Shown here: piece after piece, positions 8,173 to 17,058 of the stretch
How the letters are laid out: each line of letters begins with the position of its first letter
How positions within the stretch are numbered: the stretch's first letter is position 1
Assembly (NCBI GenBank): GCA_023388055.1
Contig: JAEWGW010000025.1
Coordinates: 620,001 to 684,000, forward strand
Direction: 5' to 3'
Length of the DNA: 64,000 nucleotides
Source: Bacillota bacterium
GTDB taxonomy: Bacteria; Bacillota; Bacilli; Paenibacillales; NBRC-103111
Position numbers and translations under genes: made by a program
The notes under the pieces: generated by a model
Seen by the model: the letters and a program-made list of their open reading frames with translations, nothing else
Database searches by the model: none
What the model was told of the DNA's origin: nothing

Positions 8173-9441
8173 TTACATCCTGCGGATCGGGGAACAAAGA
8201 GCGATCAGCACCTCCACCAGCTTGGCGCCCGCGGCCAAGGCGAAGACCGCTGCGGGGCCATACCGGGCGGAGAGGAAGGCGCCTGCCATGGCGCCCAAGG
8301 GCATCGCCAGCCGGGTGAACATCCGGGAGAAACCCAACACCCGTCCGAGCATGTCGGGCGGCACGGTTTCCTGGCGCAGGGATTGCACCAGCGTATTCCA
8401 CCCGATATTGCACAGGGAAACAATGCCGAAGGCAATACCCGGCATTAACCAGTAGCGGCTCCAGATGATGAGGGTGAAGCCCAGCATCCCCACGGTAAGC
8501 AGCACAGGGATCAGCAACCCGCGGCGGAAACGCTTCTCCAGCGGTACCACCGCCAGTGTGCCCAGCAAACCTCCTGCACCCAACAGGGCGTAATTCAGGC
8601 TGCTTTGTTGAGAGGTAAGCCGGAGGGCGTCCAGCTGGTAATACATCAATACGCCAAAAGCTGCACTGTATCCGAAATTGCCAACCATAGCCTGTATGGA
8701 CAGACTGATGTTCAGGCGGTTGGTCACCAGCCAATGGAGCCCGTCCTTCATTCCCTGCAGTACTTTCTTGAAGGAAGCGGCCGCCACGGCGGTGCCCATG
8801 GACGGAAGCTTAAGCAGGGTGAGGAGGGTGGCGCTGAAGGTCAGCGCATCGATCCAGAGCGCATTGTAGCCGCCGAATGCCGCAATGGCAAGGCCGGCCA
8901 GGATAGGCCCGATCAATTCGCTGAGCTGGGAAGCCAGCTTCTCGGCGGCGTTGGCTCGGGTCAGGGATTCCTTGCCCGGAACCAGATGGGGCACCGCCGC
9001 CACAAAAGCCACGTCAAACAGCAGGTTCAAAATAGCCAGGCAGAAGGAAACGGCAAACAGATGCCAGATCTGCAGAACACCCGCCAGATGCATTGCCGGG
9101 ATCATAGCGACAAGAGCCGCCCGTGCCACATCTGTGACCAGCATCAGCTTTTTCCGGGGAAGATGGTCCACCAGCACGCCAATAATTGGCCCGAACAGGA
9201 CAATAGGCAGTACGCTGACGGCATACACCGAGCTCATCACCAGCGCGGACCGGGTCAGCTCATAGGAGATCCACGGAATGGCCAGGGTATACAACGAATC
9301 CCCGATCCTGGAGATGAACAGCCCCAACAGGAAAGTGAGATACTGGCCGGGCAGCCGCAAAAAAGCCGGGGCACGCCGCTGCGCCCGGAGGGTGGTTTGT
9401 TCAGTTGTGTTTACATGCAGCATAAAGAAATTAGGATTCAC
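8173..9441 (-). CDS. MFS transporter, MFS_3 type
   Basis: A 422-residue protein with 12 hydrophobic segments. The loop after helix 2 reads GVLVDHLPRKKLMLVTD, the MFS signature. The overall pattern (FISRIGDSLYTLAIPW at the start, DMLGRVLGFSRMFTRLAMPLGA late) is that of MFS_3 exporters such as enterobactin or macrolide efflux proteins. The start is uncertain: the GTG at 9441 lies too close to AAGGAG, and the next ATG (9423) lies too far from it. It follows a FabF gene on the same strand, so export of a product of the adjacent biosynthetic genes is a reasonable guess. Confidence 0.85.
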   Translation of the reverse strand: MNPNFFMLHVNTTEQTTLRAQRRAPAFLRLPGQYLTFLLGLFISRIGDSLYTLAIPWISYELTRSALVMSSVYAVSVLPIVLFGPIIGVLVDHLPRKKLMLVTDVARAALVAMIPAMHLAGVLQIWHLFAVSFCLAILNLLFDVAFVAAVPHLVPGKESLTRANAAEKLASQLSELIGPILAGLAIAAFGGYNALWIDALTFSATLLTLLKLPSMGTAVAAASFKKVLQGMKDGLHWLVTNRLNISLSIQAMVGNFGYSAAFGVLMYYQLDALRLTSQQSSLNYALLGAGGLLGTLAVVPLEKRFRRGLLIPVLLTVGMLGFTLIIWSRYWLMPGIAFGIVSLCNIGWNTLVQSLRQETVPPDMLGRVLGFSRMFTRLAMPLGAMAGAFLSARYGPAAVFALAAGAKLVEVLIALCSPIRRM

Positions 9442-9532
9442 ACTCCTTGGTATAAAAAATGGGGGCGTCCGGTATTGCGGTCCGTCCAGAGAGCTGGGAC
9501 GCGGGTCAGACTCTCTGTCAAGGTCAATGGAG

Positions 9533-10777
9533 TTATTTTACATCATCGTACGCCTTTAGCACAATAGCCGAATTATGGCCGCCGAAGCCGAAGGAGTTGG
9601 ACAGCCCGTACCGTAGCAGGGCGGATCTGGCCTGATGGGGGACATAATCCAGATCGCATAACGGATCAGGGGTATCCAGGTTGATGGTGGGCGGAACCAG
9701 ATCCGTCTGCAGCGCTTTGACCAGGGCAATGGCCTCTGCGGCGCCGGATGCGCCCAGCATGTGGCCGGTCATGGACTTGTTGGCGGTGACGGGAATGCGG
9801 TAAGCCTCCGCGCCGAAAATGCGTTTGATGGCGGCGGTCTCCGAACGGTCGCCGATCACGGTGCTGGTAGCGTGGGCGCTGATCACATCAATATCCGCCG
9901 GCACAAGCCCCGCGTCCTCCAGAGCCAGGCGCATGGCACGGGCCGCGCCGCTGCCGTCCTCAGGTGTTGCCACCATGTGGTACGCGTCCGAGCTGGCTCC
10001 GTACCCAACCACCTCGGCCAGAATGTCGGCTCCCCGGCGCAAGGCATGGCCCAAGGCTTCCAGCACCAGAATGCCTGCACCTTCAGCCATCACAAACCCG
10101 TCCCGCTCCGCATCGAAGGGGCGGCTGGCCTTCTGCGGCTCACCGTTGCGCGTGGAGAGTGCCGTTGCATTGGCGAAGCTGGCCAGGGAGATATCCGTCA
10201 GCGCCGCCTCCGAACCGCCTGCGAGAATCACATCCGCCCTGCCCGATTGGATACGGTGAAACCCTTCGCCGATAGCAGTATTGCCGATGGAGCAGGCGGT
10301 GACCGGGGCCATGGAGGGACCTAAGGCGCCATATTTGATGCTGATCATAGCAGCGGCCATATTGGCGATCATCATAGGGACCAACGTTGGGCTGACCCGC
10401 TCCGGCCCGCGGTCGGCAAGCACCCCGCTTTGGGCCATCAGAGTCTGGATGCCGCCGATGCCGGAGCCCACATACACGCCCATTCGCTCATGGTCGATGC
10501 TCTCCTTCCGGAACCCTGCTTGGGTGAAGGCCTGCTCCGCCGCAGCCAGCGCGAGCTGGCAGAAGCGGTCCATGCGCCGGGCTTCTTTTGCCCCGAATAA
10601 CAGGTTGGCATCGAAGTCTGTCACCGCTCCTGCAATCCGGACCTTATGTCTGGCTGCGTCGAAGCCGGTGATCGGGCCGATGCCGGATTCCCCCCGTACG
10701 AGCCTGGACCAGAATGTCTCCACATCGTTGCCTAATGGCGAAACCACACCCATACCGGTAATGACGACTCTTTCCAT
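9533..10777 (-). CDS. fabF: Beta-ketoacyl-ACP synthase II (FabF-type)
   Basis: A 414-residue condensing enzyme of full length. The catalytic cysteine is C162 in TACSIGN, and the two histidines are H301 (SAHATST) and H338 (NKSMTGHMLGASGA), giving the Cys-His-His triad of KAS I/II. The C-terminal LRYGLSNSFGFGGHN segment is canonical. It condenses acyl-ACP with malonyl-ACP. It stands alone rather than in a fab operon with acpP, and it faces a regulator of a neighbouring cluster with a KASIII-like enzyme. A role in a dedicated lipid product rather than housekeeping synthesis is therefore possible. SIG after the cysteine, in place of the usual ASG/ATG, is a small oddity. Confidence 0.93.
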   Translation of the reverse strand: MERVVITGMGVVSPLGNDVETFWSRLVRGESGIGPITGFDAARHKVRIAGAVTDFDANLLFGAKEARRMDRFCQLALAAAEQAFTQAGFRKESIDHERMGVYVGSGIGGIQTLMAQSGVLADRGPERVSPTLVPMMIANMAAAMISIKYGALGPSMAPVTACSIGNTAIGEGFHRIQSGRADVILAGGSEAALTDISLASFANATALSTRNGEPQKASRPFDAERDGFVMAEGAGILVLEALGHALRRGADILAEVVGYGASSDAYHMVATPEDGSGAARAMRLALEDAGLVPADIDVISAHATSTVIGDRSETAAIKRIFGAEAYRIPVTANKSMTGHMLGASGAAEAIALVKALQTDLVPPTINLDTPDPLCDLDYVPHQARSALLRYGLSNSFGFGGHNSAIVLKAYDDVK

Positions 10778-10912
10778 AGCATATCCCGCCTCCTGATCAT
10801 TGTAAGTTTCTTCGGATAGGCTTATAATGTCATTGAATATATCCTATTACAAGACAGCGTTTATCCTGGTATAAATACTACTATTATCACCTGAGAAGAA
10901 AGGGGGCTTTTG

Positions 10913-11752
10913 ATGACTTCCCAAGTTCGTCTGCAGGCACTATCTGTTTTTCTCAAAAATCAGCGGGCGAAGCTTAATCCGGAAGCGCTTGGTTTTCCGG
11001 CAGGCACAAGAAGAAGAACTCCCGGTTTGCGCAGGGAGGAGGTGGCCCAGCTGGCCGGTGTCAGCACCACCTGGTACACCTGGCTGGAGCAGGGTAGGGA
11101 CGTGAAGGCCTCTGCATCCGTATTGGACTGTATTGCTACCGCCCTGCAGATGAATGCCGACGAACGGAGGTATCTTCATTCCTTGGCCTTCGACAGCGGC
11201 AGCGAGCCGGTCCCGCCCCGGCAGGAGCCTGTCCAGCTGAGCCCCTCCCTGCGGAAGATCATCACAGAGCTGGCCTATTGTCCGGTGATTGTGTCCGACC
11301 GGATGTGCAATATTGTGGGCTGGAATCCTGCGGCTGCATATGTGTTTCTGGACTTCGCGCAGATTCCCCCGGAGGAGCGGAATATGATCCGCCTCTTGTT
11401 CACCCGGAAGGAATTCCGGCGGCTGGCGGTGAATTGGGAGCAGTTCTCCAGCAGCTTCCTCTCCATGTTCCGTTCCTATTACGGCGAGTATGTGGGGGAC
11501 GGCTGGTATGAGCATTTTTTAGAGGAGATGATGAGGGAGCATCCGGATTTTAAGGCCATGTGGGAAAACAGCCAGGTCAGCTACGCGCCGGAGGTGCATC
11601 TGGAGTTCCGCCATGCCCGCGCCGGGAGAATGGTCTATGAGCTTACCTCCCTGAAGGTATATGGCCCGGACGACCTGCGGTGCAACGTGTATACCCCGGC
11701 GCCGGACACCAACACGGAAGCCAAGCTGCGGCAGCTGATGGAAACAGAGTAA
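10913..11752 (+). CDS. XRE-type regulator with MmyB-like ligand domain
   Basis: A 279-residue protein. The N-terminal helix-turn-helix reads TPGLRREEVAQLAGVSTTWYTWLEQGRDVKAS (about residues 35-65), the signature of the MmyB/Streptomyces-type HTH subgroup. The C-terminal half (ICPVIVSDRMCNIVGWN... LVHPEFR-type) is the PAS-like MmyB ligand-binding domain, which in characterised relatives binds fatty acids. I chose the ATG at 10913 over the TTG one codon earlier because AAAGGGGG is seven bases upstream. It is divergent from fabF and just upstream of the S66 peptidase, placed to control both sides. Confidence 0.85.
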   Translation: MTSQVRLQALSVFLKNQRAKLNPEALGFPAGTRRRTPGLRREEVAQLAGVSTTWYTWLEQGRDVKASASVLDCIATALQMNADERRYLHSLAFDSGSEPVPPRQEPVQLSPSLRKIITELAYCPVIVSDRMCNIVGWNPAAAYVFLDFAQIPPEERNMIRLLFTRKEFRRLAVNWEQFSSSFLSMFRSYYGEYVGDGWYEHFLEEMMREHPDFKAMWENSQVSYAPEVHLEFRHARAGRMVYELTSLKVYGPDDLRCNVYTPAPDTNTEAKLRQLMETE

Positions 11753-11775
11753 AACTCTGAACGGAGGGAAAAGGG

Positions 11776-12681
11776 ATGTTGGCAGGCAGAATACCGCCGA
11801 AATTAAACAAGGGAGATACCATCGGCATCATCTCCCCAAGCCATGTCGCCGATGCAAACCGGTATGCAGGCCTGATTGCCGCTATCGAAGGCTGCGGCTT
11901 CCGGGTCAAAACCGGCCGGAATTTGTATAAAAGCACGTACGGGTATGCCGCCTCCGAGCAGGAGCGGGCAGATGATCTCAATGCGATGGCGGCGGACGAT
12001 GAGGTCGGATTGGTTTTTTTCGGAGGAGGGTACGGCGGTTTGGAGATCATTCCGCTGATCGATTATGAAGCAGTCCGGCGGAAGCCCAAGCTGTTCCTGA
12101 GCTACAGCGACGGTACGTCCATCTTGAATGCCATCTATGCCCGCACTGGTGTTCTGACCTATTATGGCCAGGCTCCCGGAACCTTTGAGTTTATCCGGCC
12201 CTATAACCTAAGCCAGTTTATGAGCCATTTGGTTGAGGGGAATCCCGGGGAGCTGGTCAAAAACAGCAAGTGGATACCGCTCTGTGAGGGAGTATGTGAA
12301 GGAACTCTTATCGGCGGATATCTTCTGAATGTTGCGCTGCTGGCCAATACCGGATTCTGCGGAGCGGAGGCGGACGGGAAGGTGGTGCTGTTTTTGGAGG
12401 ACCACGAGAAATTCAGCAATGTGGCCTGTGTCAGCATGCTTTTGTCCCATCTGGAGCAGAGCCCGTGGATTAGCCGCGTTTCCGGGCTGCTGTTCGGGCA
12501 TTATGCGGAGAATGAAAACCCCCAGCTGCTGGAGCGCTTAAGACGCTTCGGCGAAAAGCACAAGATCCCTGTCGCCTATTGCGACGACTTCGGTCACGGG
12601 ACCAATCAGGCAGTGCTGCCTATCGGCTGCCGGGCTGTCCTCGATACCAGGGAAAACAGGCTGGAATTCCGTTATTCATAA
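11776..12681 (+). CDS. S66-family peptidase (LD-carboxypeptidase / MccF-like)
   Basis: A 301-residue serine peptidase. The nucleophile is S111 in LFLSYSDGTSIL, and the C-terminal domain carries the Glu/His partners in FLEDHEKFS and DFGHGTNQAVLPIGC. The family includes muramoyltetrapeptide LD-carboxypeptidases, which trim cell-wall peptides, and MccF, which gives immunity to microcin C-like compounds. Lacking a signal peptide, it acts in the cytoplasm. It lies 23 bases after the MmyB-like regulator and before a terminator. In this setting a self-protection role is conceivable, but recycling of muropeptides is the default. Confidence 0.85.
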   Translation: MLAGRIPPKLNKGDTIGIISPSHVADANRYAGLIAAIEGCGFRVKTGRNLYKSTYGYAASEQERADDLNAMAADDEVGLVFFGGGYGGLEIIPLIDYEAVRRKPKLFLSYSDGTSILNAIYARTGVLTYYGQAPGTFEFIRPYNLSQFMSHLVEGNPGELVKNSKWIPLCEGVCEGTLIGGYLLNVALLANTGFCGAEADGKVVLFLEDHEKFSNVACVSMLLSHLEQSPWISRVSGLLFGHYAENENPQLLERLRRFGEKHKIPVAYCDDFGHGTNQAVLPIGCRAVLDTRENRLEFRYS

Positions 12682-12716
12682 ATTTCGTTTTCTCATAAAA
12701 TGAGGCTATGTTTCGA

Positions 12717-12746
12717 GCCCTGGCGGGTGTTGCTGCCGGGGTTTTT
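12717..12746 (+). terminator. Terminator after the S66 peptidase
   Basis: GCCCTGGC and GCCGGGG arms form a short GC-rich stem around a ten-base loop and are followed by five T. It separates the peptidase from the KASIII operon. A TTGAAC / TATAAA pair (12837 and 12858, 15-bp spacer) downstream could be that operon's promoter. Confidence 0.65.
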
Positions 12747-12883
12747 GCTCATGCGGAAGCGGTCTGAAAAAAGGGTTCTGCTGGAATATGTCGAATTAGT
12801 GACCCATAGTGCAGGAGCAATTGGCGCTGGCAGTGGTTGAACCGAAGACAACGTTGGTATAAACGAAAAAGCGGGGGCTGACT

Positions 12884-13879
12884 ATGCAGACGCGGCATGT
12901 ACGCATTATGGGGACCGGCCAATATTTGCCGGACCGGATTGTAACGGATGAAGAGATGGATCTCCGCCTGGGAACACCCCAGGGCTGGGTCCGCAAAATG
13001 ACGGAGGTCACGGTCCGCCATTTCGCAGGCGTTCACGAAACCTCGTCCTATATGGGAGCGAAGGCGGCGGAGGCAGCACTTCTGGATGCAGGGCTGCGGT
13101 TCCAGGATATCGACTGCCTGGTGTGCGTGAGCGGCACCAAGGAGCAGGCCTTGCCCAGCACAGCAGTATTGATCCAACGGGCGCTGGGACAGGAAATGTC
13201 CGGCGTACCCGCCTTTGATATAGATGCCACCTGTCTCAGCTTCCTGGTGGGGCTGGACCTGATGTCTTACCTGGTGGAGGCGGGGCGGTACCGGCATGTG
13301 CTGCTGGTCTCCTCGGAGATTGCTTCCGCGGGTCTGAATTGGAAGGAAAAGGAGAGCGCCGCCCTGTTCGGGGATGGAGCGGCAGCGGTTGTGATCGGGC
13401 CGTCGGACGGGACCTCCCGGATTGTCGGGTCATCCATGCGCACCTACAGCAAAGGAGCGTCCCTGTCCGAAATCCGCGGAGGCGGCACCCGCATCCATCC
13501 CCGGGAGCATAGTGAGGCCACGGAAGAGGATTTCCTGTTCCATATGAACGGGCAGGCCATCTTCCGAATGGCCTCCCAGCTCCTGCCGGATTTTGTGGGG
13601 GAGCTTCTGGTGCAATCGGACATGCGGATGGCGGATTTCCAGGCGGTGATCCCCCATCAGGGAAGTGCCATGGCGCTTCGGCTGATGCAAAAAAAGCTGG
13701 GCATCTCCGGCGGACAGATGGTGAATATTACGCCGGACCACGGCAATACCATCGCCGCCTCCATCCCGATGGCGCTTCATGAGGCCATCCGCCAAGGGAG
13801 GATCACACGGGGAGGCCGGGTGCTGCTGTTGGGTACAGCAGCGGGGCTTTCCCTCGGAGGGATGACTCTTGTTTATTGA
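12884..13879 (+). CDS. KASIII / OleA-like thiolase-fold condensing enzyme
   Basis: A 331-residue FabH-superfamily protein with the full Cys-His-Asn triad: C117 in IDATCLSF, H258 in IPHQGS and N288 in DHGNTIAASIPMAL. Such enzymes condense an acyl thioester with malonyl-ACP (FabH) or two acyl-CoAs head to head (OleA). The first gene of a seven-gene operon, it is followed at once by an ATP-grasp protein and an OleD-like reductase, which favours a dedicated product over housekeeping FabH. The start has GCGGGGGC upstream. It overlaps the next gene by 11 bases. Confidence 0.88.
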   Translation: MQTRHVRIMGTGQYLPDRIVTDEEMDLRLGTPQGWVRKMTEVTVRHFAGVHETSSYMGAKAAEAALLDAGLRFQDIDCLVCVSGTKEQALPSTAVLIQRALGQEMSGVPAFDIDATCLSFLVGLDLMSYLVEAGRYRHVLLVSSEIASAGLNWKEKESAALFGDGAAAVVIGPSDGTSRIVGSSMRTYSKGASLSEIRGGGTRIHPREHSEATEEDFLFHMNGQAIFRMASQLLPDFVGELLVQSDMRMADFQAVIPHQGSAMALRLMQKKLGISGGQMVNITPDHGNTIAASIPMALHEAIRQGRITRGGRVLLLGTAAGLSLGGMTLVY

Positions 13880-15104
13880 ACCTGTATCCGGCTCCGGCAG
13901 CGTGCGCCGGACCGTGCTGCTCACAGGCGGCCGGGCGCCGTGTACGCTGGAGCTGGCCCGGGCCTTCCATGCTGCCGGGCACCGGGTGCTGGTTGCCGAG
14001 AGCGCCCGCAGGCACCTGTGCCGGGTATCCCGGGCGGTAGAGCGGAGCTTCGTGGTGCCGCCGCCCAATGGGGACACCGCTGCTTTTTTGGCGGAGCTGG
14101 AGGCAATTGTGGTGCGTGAAGGGGTGGAGGTGCTGATTCCCACCTGCGAGGAGATATTCTTTGTCTCCAAGGGGCTGGAAGGGTTAAAGCGGCATTGCAC
14201 CGTTTGGACGGCCCGGATCGGGGAACTGGACGGGCTGCATAACAAGTGGCGGTTTGTCCAGCTTGCCCGGGGATTGGGTTTACAGGTGCCGGAAACAGCA
14301 CTGGTGACGAACCGTGAGGAATGGCTGGATTTGGCGGAGGGGCAATGGCTGGAGGAGAGTCTGGTGCTGAAGCCGGCTTATTCCCGGTTTGCCTCCAAGG
14401 TTTTGTTTCTGGACAAAAGTGCTTCTGCCGACCAGCGGGGGCGGGTTTTGGCGCAGGCGCTGCCGGCCTTATCGCCGGAAGCTCCATGGGTTGCCCAGCG
14501 GCGGATAGAAGGGCAGCATCTGGCCACCTACAGCATCGCCTACAAGGGGCAGCTGCTGGTCCACGGAGCTTATCCGTGCCGCTACCGTCTGGGACAAGGG
14601 GCGAGCGTTTATTTTGAACCGGTTCGCCATGAACGGTCCACAGCTTGGGTACGGCAGCTGGTGCAGGCCACCGGGTTTACGGGGCAGATCGCCTTCGACT
14701 TTATTGAAGAGGATAACGGCGGCTTATATGCCCTGGAATGTAATCCCCGGGCCACCAGCGGCATCCATCTGTTCAACGGGAACGCCGGGCTGGTGGAGGC
14801 TTTTCTCCAGCCGGAGAGACTGCATGACGCGGGCATGGTGGTGGAGCCTGGGGCTTCCTCCGGCACCATGCTTACTGTCCCCATGCTGGCCGCAGGCTTA
14901 AGCGGTGTCCGCAGCCTTCCGCAGTTGGGTGACTGGCTCAGGGCTGTCCGTACCGGGCGGGATGCGGTTTTCCAACGGAGGGATATGGCACCGGGGCTGG
15001 AGCAGCTGCGTGTACTTCTGGATGCCTGGAGAACGGCCCGGAGCCGGGGGATTTCCGTGACGGAAGCAACGACTATCGATCTGGAATGGAATGGTGAGCC
15101 ATGA
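13869..15104 (+). CDS. ATP-grasp domain protein
   Basis: A 411-residue protein with a Rossmann-like N-terminus (RRTVLLTGGRAPCTLELARAFHAAGHRV), then an ATP-grasp fold. ESLVLKPAYSRFASKV is the nucleotide-binding lysine strand, and FIEEDNGGLYALECNPRATSGIHLF holds the metal-binding E...N pair. ATP-grasp enzymes join a carboxylate, via acyl phosphate, to an amine or thiol. The TTG start at 13869 is supported by GGAGGG eight bases upstream and overlaps the KASIII gene. The substrate is unknown. Within this operon it may ligate an amino or carboxy group to a fatty chain. Confidence 0.85.
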   Translation: MFIEPVSGSGSVRRTVLLTGGRAPCTLELARAFHAAGHRVLVAESARRHLCRVSRAVERSFVVPPPNGDTAAFLAELEAIVVREGVEVLIPTCEEIFFVSKGLEGLKRHCTVWTARIGELDGLHNKWRFVQLARGLGLQVPETALVTNREEWLDLAEGQWLEESLVLKPAYSRFASKVLFLDKSASADQRGRVLAQALPALSPEAPWVAQRRIEGQHLATYSIAYKGQLLVHGAYPCRYRLGQGASVYFEPVRHERSTAWVRQLVQATGFTGQIAFDFIEEDNGGLYALECNPRATSGIHLFNGNAGLVEAFLQPERLHDAGMVVEPGASSGTMLTVPMLAAGLSGVRSLPQLGDWLRAVRTGRDAVFQRRDMAPGLEQLRVLLDAWRTARSRGISVTEATTIDLEWNGEP

Positions 15105-16108
15105 CCAAGGCTTTGGTAACCGGAGCCACCGGTTTTTTGGGAAGGCATGTATGTATCCGACTGCGGGCAATGGGCTGTGAGGTAGCCGGCATGGGGCGCA
15201 ACTCCCGCGCCGGGGCGGAGCTGGAGGCATTGGGCATCCGGTTTATTCCCGCCGATCTGCGCAACCGGGAGCAGGTGGAGCTTGCCTGTTGGGACCAGGA
15301 TGCGGTGTTCCACTGCGGAGCCTTGTCCTCGCCTTGGGGTCCGTACCGGGACTTCCATGCCGTTAATGTGGAAGGCACCGGCCATGTCACTGCCGGATGC
15401 TTGAAGCATGGAGTCCAGCGTCTGGTTCATATCTCTACGCCGAGTATTTATTTCAACGGGCATGAGGACCGTCTGGGTGTGCGGGAGGACGCAGCGCTTC
15501 CGCCTAAGCCGGTGAACGCTTATGCGGCAACCAAGCTGCAGGCGGAGCAGGTGGTGCGGCAGGCCTTCCGGGAGGGATTGGCGGGATTGATTTTGCGGCC
15601 CCGGGCCATCTTCGGTCCCGGTGATACGGCCCTGCTGCCCCGGCTCATGCGGGCTAACGATACCTCTGGGATTCCTCTTTTCCGGGAGGGGCAGGTGCGG
15701 CTTGATCTCACTTATGTGGACAATGTGGTGGATGCCATGCTGCTGGGCTGGCAGGCGCCGAAGGAAGCGTTGGGAAAGGCTTACAACATCACCAACGGCG
15801 AGCCGGCGTTGCTGAAGGAGGTGCTGTCGGAGCTGTTTGCCATGCTGGACACGCCTCTGCGCACCAAGAAGCTGCCGTACCCGGTGGCATATGGAGCGGC
15901 TTCGCTGCTGGAATGGAGCCATAAGCTGCTGCCTATGCTGGGGGAGCCGACCTTCACCCGGTATTCGGTAAGTGTTCTGGCGCGCAGCCAAACCCTGGAT
16001 ATTACGCAGGCTCAGGAATGGCTGGGATATACGCCGCAGGTAAGCCTTCATGAGGGACTGCGCCGGTTTGCGGAATGGTGGAAAAGAAACGGAGGGGAGC
16101 AGGCATGA
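15101..16108 (+). CDS. NAD(P)-dependent epimerase/reductase, OleD-like
   Basis: A 335-residue extended SDR of the 3-beta-hydroxysteroid dehydrogenase type. The nucleotide site is TGATGFLG (residues 7-14). The catalytic residues are T113-P-S115 and Y141-A-A-T-K145. The FHCGALSSPWGPY and LRPRAIFGPGD segments resemble OleD, the 2-alkyl-3-ketoalkanoate reductase that follows OleA in olefin/beta-lactone pathways. It overlaps both neighbours by four bases (ATGA). The resemblance is by sequence pattern; the substrate is inferred. Confidence 0.85.
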   Translation: MTKALVTGATGFLGRHVCIRLRAMGCEVAGMGRNSRAGAELEALGIRFIPADLRNREQVELACWDQDAVFHCGALSSPWGPYRDFHAVNVEGTGHVTAGCLKHGVQRLVHISTPSIYFNGHEDRLGVREDAALPPKPVNAYAATKLQAEQVVRQAFREGLAGLILRPRAIFGPGDTALLPRLMRANDTSGIPLFREGQVRLDLTYVDNVVDAMLLGWQAPKEALGKAYNITNGEPALLKEVLSELFAMLDTPLRTKKLPYPVAYGAASLLEWSHKLLPMLGEPTFTRYSVSVLARSQTLDITQAQEWLGYTPQVSLHEGLRRFAEWWKRNGGEQA

Positions 16109-17058
16109 GGACAGATCATGTGGAAGGGCGGGAGGGAAACCATGAAATCCCGGAAACCTTGCAGAAAGCGGGTAAGAAGGGCGCTGCGCGGGGCTCCGTT
16201 CCGATTCTTGACGGCCCGCTTGTGGAGCTGACGCTGTTTGCGGCAGGATACTGCCGTCACCCGGAGTTTTTCACCATACGGGGCGGATCGCTGCGGCCGG
16301 CTCCTTTCCCGGCCGGGTTCGCGCTGATCCGTCATCCACAGCATGGATATATCCTGTTCGACACCGGCTATTCCCGCCGTTTTGTGGAGGAGACCCAACG
16401 GCTTCCGGAGCTGCTGTACCGGTTAATCACCCCGGTGGTGTTCCGCGAGGAGGACGGTGCGGTGAGCCAACTGGGCCGCAAGGGCATCCAAGCGGAGGAG
16501 ATCGGGACTGTGGTGCTGTCCCATTTTCATGCGGATCATACGGCGGGTTTGCGGGATTTTCCCCAAGCCCGGTTCATATACAAACGGGAGGCTTATGCCG
16601 CTGTCAACAAACTAAGCCCCTTCGCTGCGGTGAAGGCCGGGTATCTGTCCGGGTTATTGCCGGAGGACTTCGTGGAACGGTCCGTCTTTATGGAGGATAC
16701 AAGCCCGTATCCGCTGCCTGGCTCGTTCCCCTTTGAACACGGGTACGATCTGTTCGGCGATGGAAGCCTGGTGGCCGTTGATCTGCCTGGACATGCGGCA
16801 GGGCAAACGGGGCTGCTGCTGCGGACGGCGGAGGACGAGGTTTTCCTCTGCGCTGATGCGGTCTGGTCCAGCCGGGCCTTCCGGGAGGACCGCAAGCCCC
16901 ATCCGGCTGCCCGGATTATTATGGCGGACGCCGGGGAGTATGGAGAATCCTTCCGGAAGCTCATCCGGCTGCACCGGGAGTACCCGCAGCTGCGGATTAT
17001 CCCCAGCCATTGCGGGGAGTCGCTGGGCTGGGCCGGAGAGGAGCGTGGGCCACGATGA
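16105..17058 (+). CDS. Metallo-beta-lactamase-fold hydrolase
   Basis: A 317-residue protein with the metal motif H140-F-H142-A-D144-H145 followed by TAGLRDFP, and later LPGHAAGQTG and IIPSHCGE histidines, as in lactonase/glyoxalase-type members such as AHL lactonases. I chose the ATG at 16105, which overlaps the TGA of the previous gene and has GGAGGGG upstream; an in-frame ATG at 16075 has no good site. It occupies the place where an OleB-type hydrolase would sit in an ole cluster, so hydrolysis of a lactone or thioester intermediate is a testable guess. Confidence 0.85.
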   Translation: MRTDHVEGREGNHEIPETLQKAGKKGAARGSVPILDGPLVELTLFAAGYCRHPEFFTIRGGSLRPAPFPAGFALIRHPQHGYILFDTGYSRRFVEETQRLPELLYRLITPVVFREEDGAVSQLGRKGIQAEEIGTVVLSHFHADHTAGLRDFPQARFIYKREAYAAVNKLSPFAAVKAGYLSGLLPEDFVERSVFMEDTSPYPLPGSFPFEHGYDLFGDGSLVAVDLPGHAAGQTGLLLRTAEDEVFLCADAVWSSRAFREDRKPHPAARIIMADAGEYGESFRKLIRLHREYPQLRIIPSHCGESLGWAGEERGPR

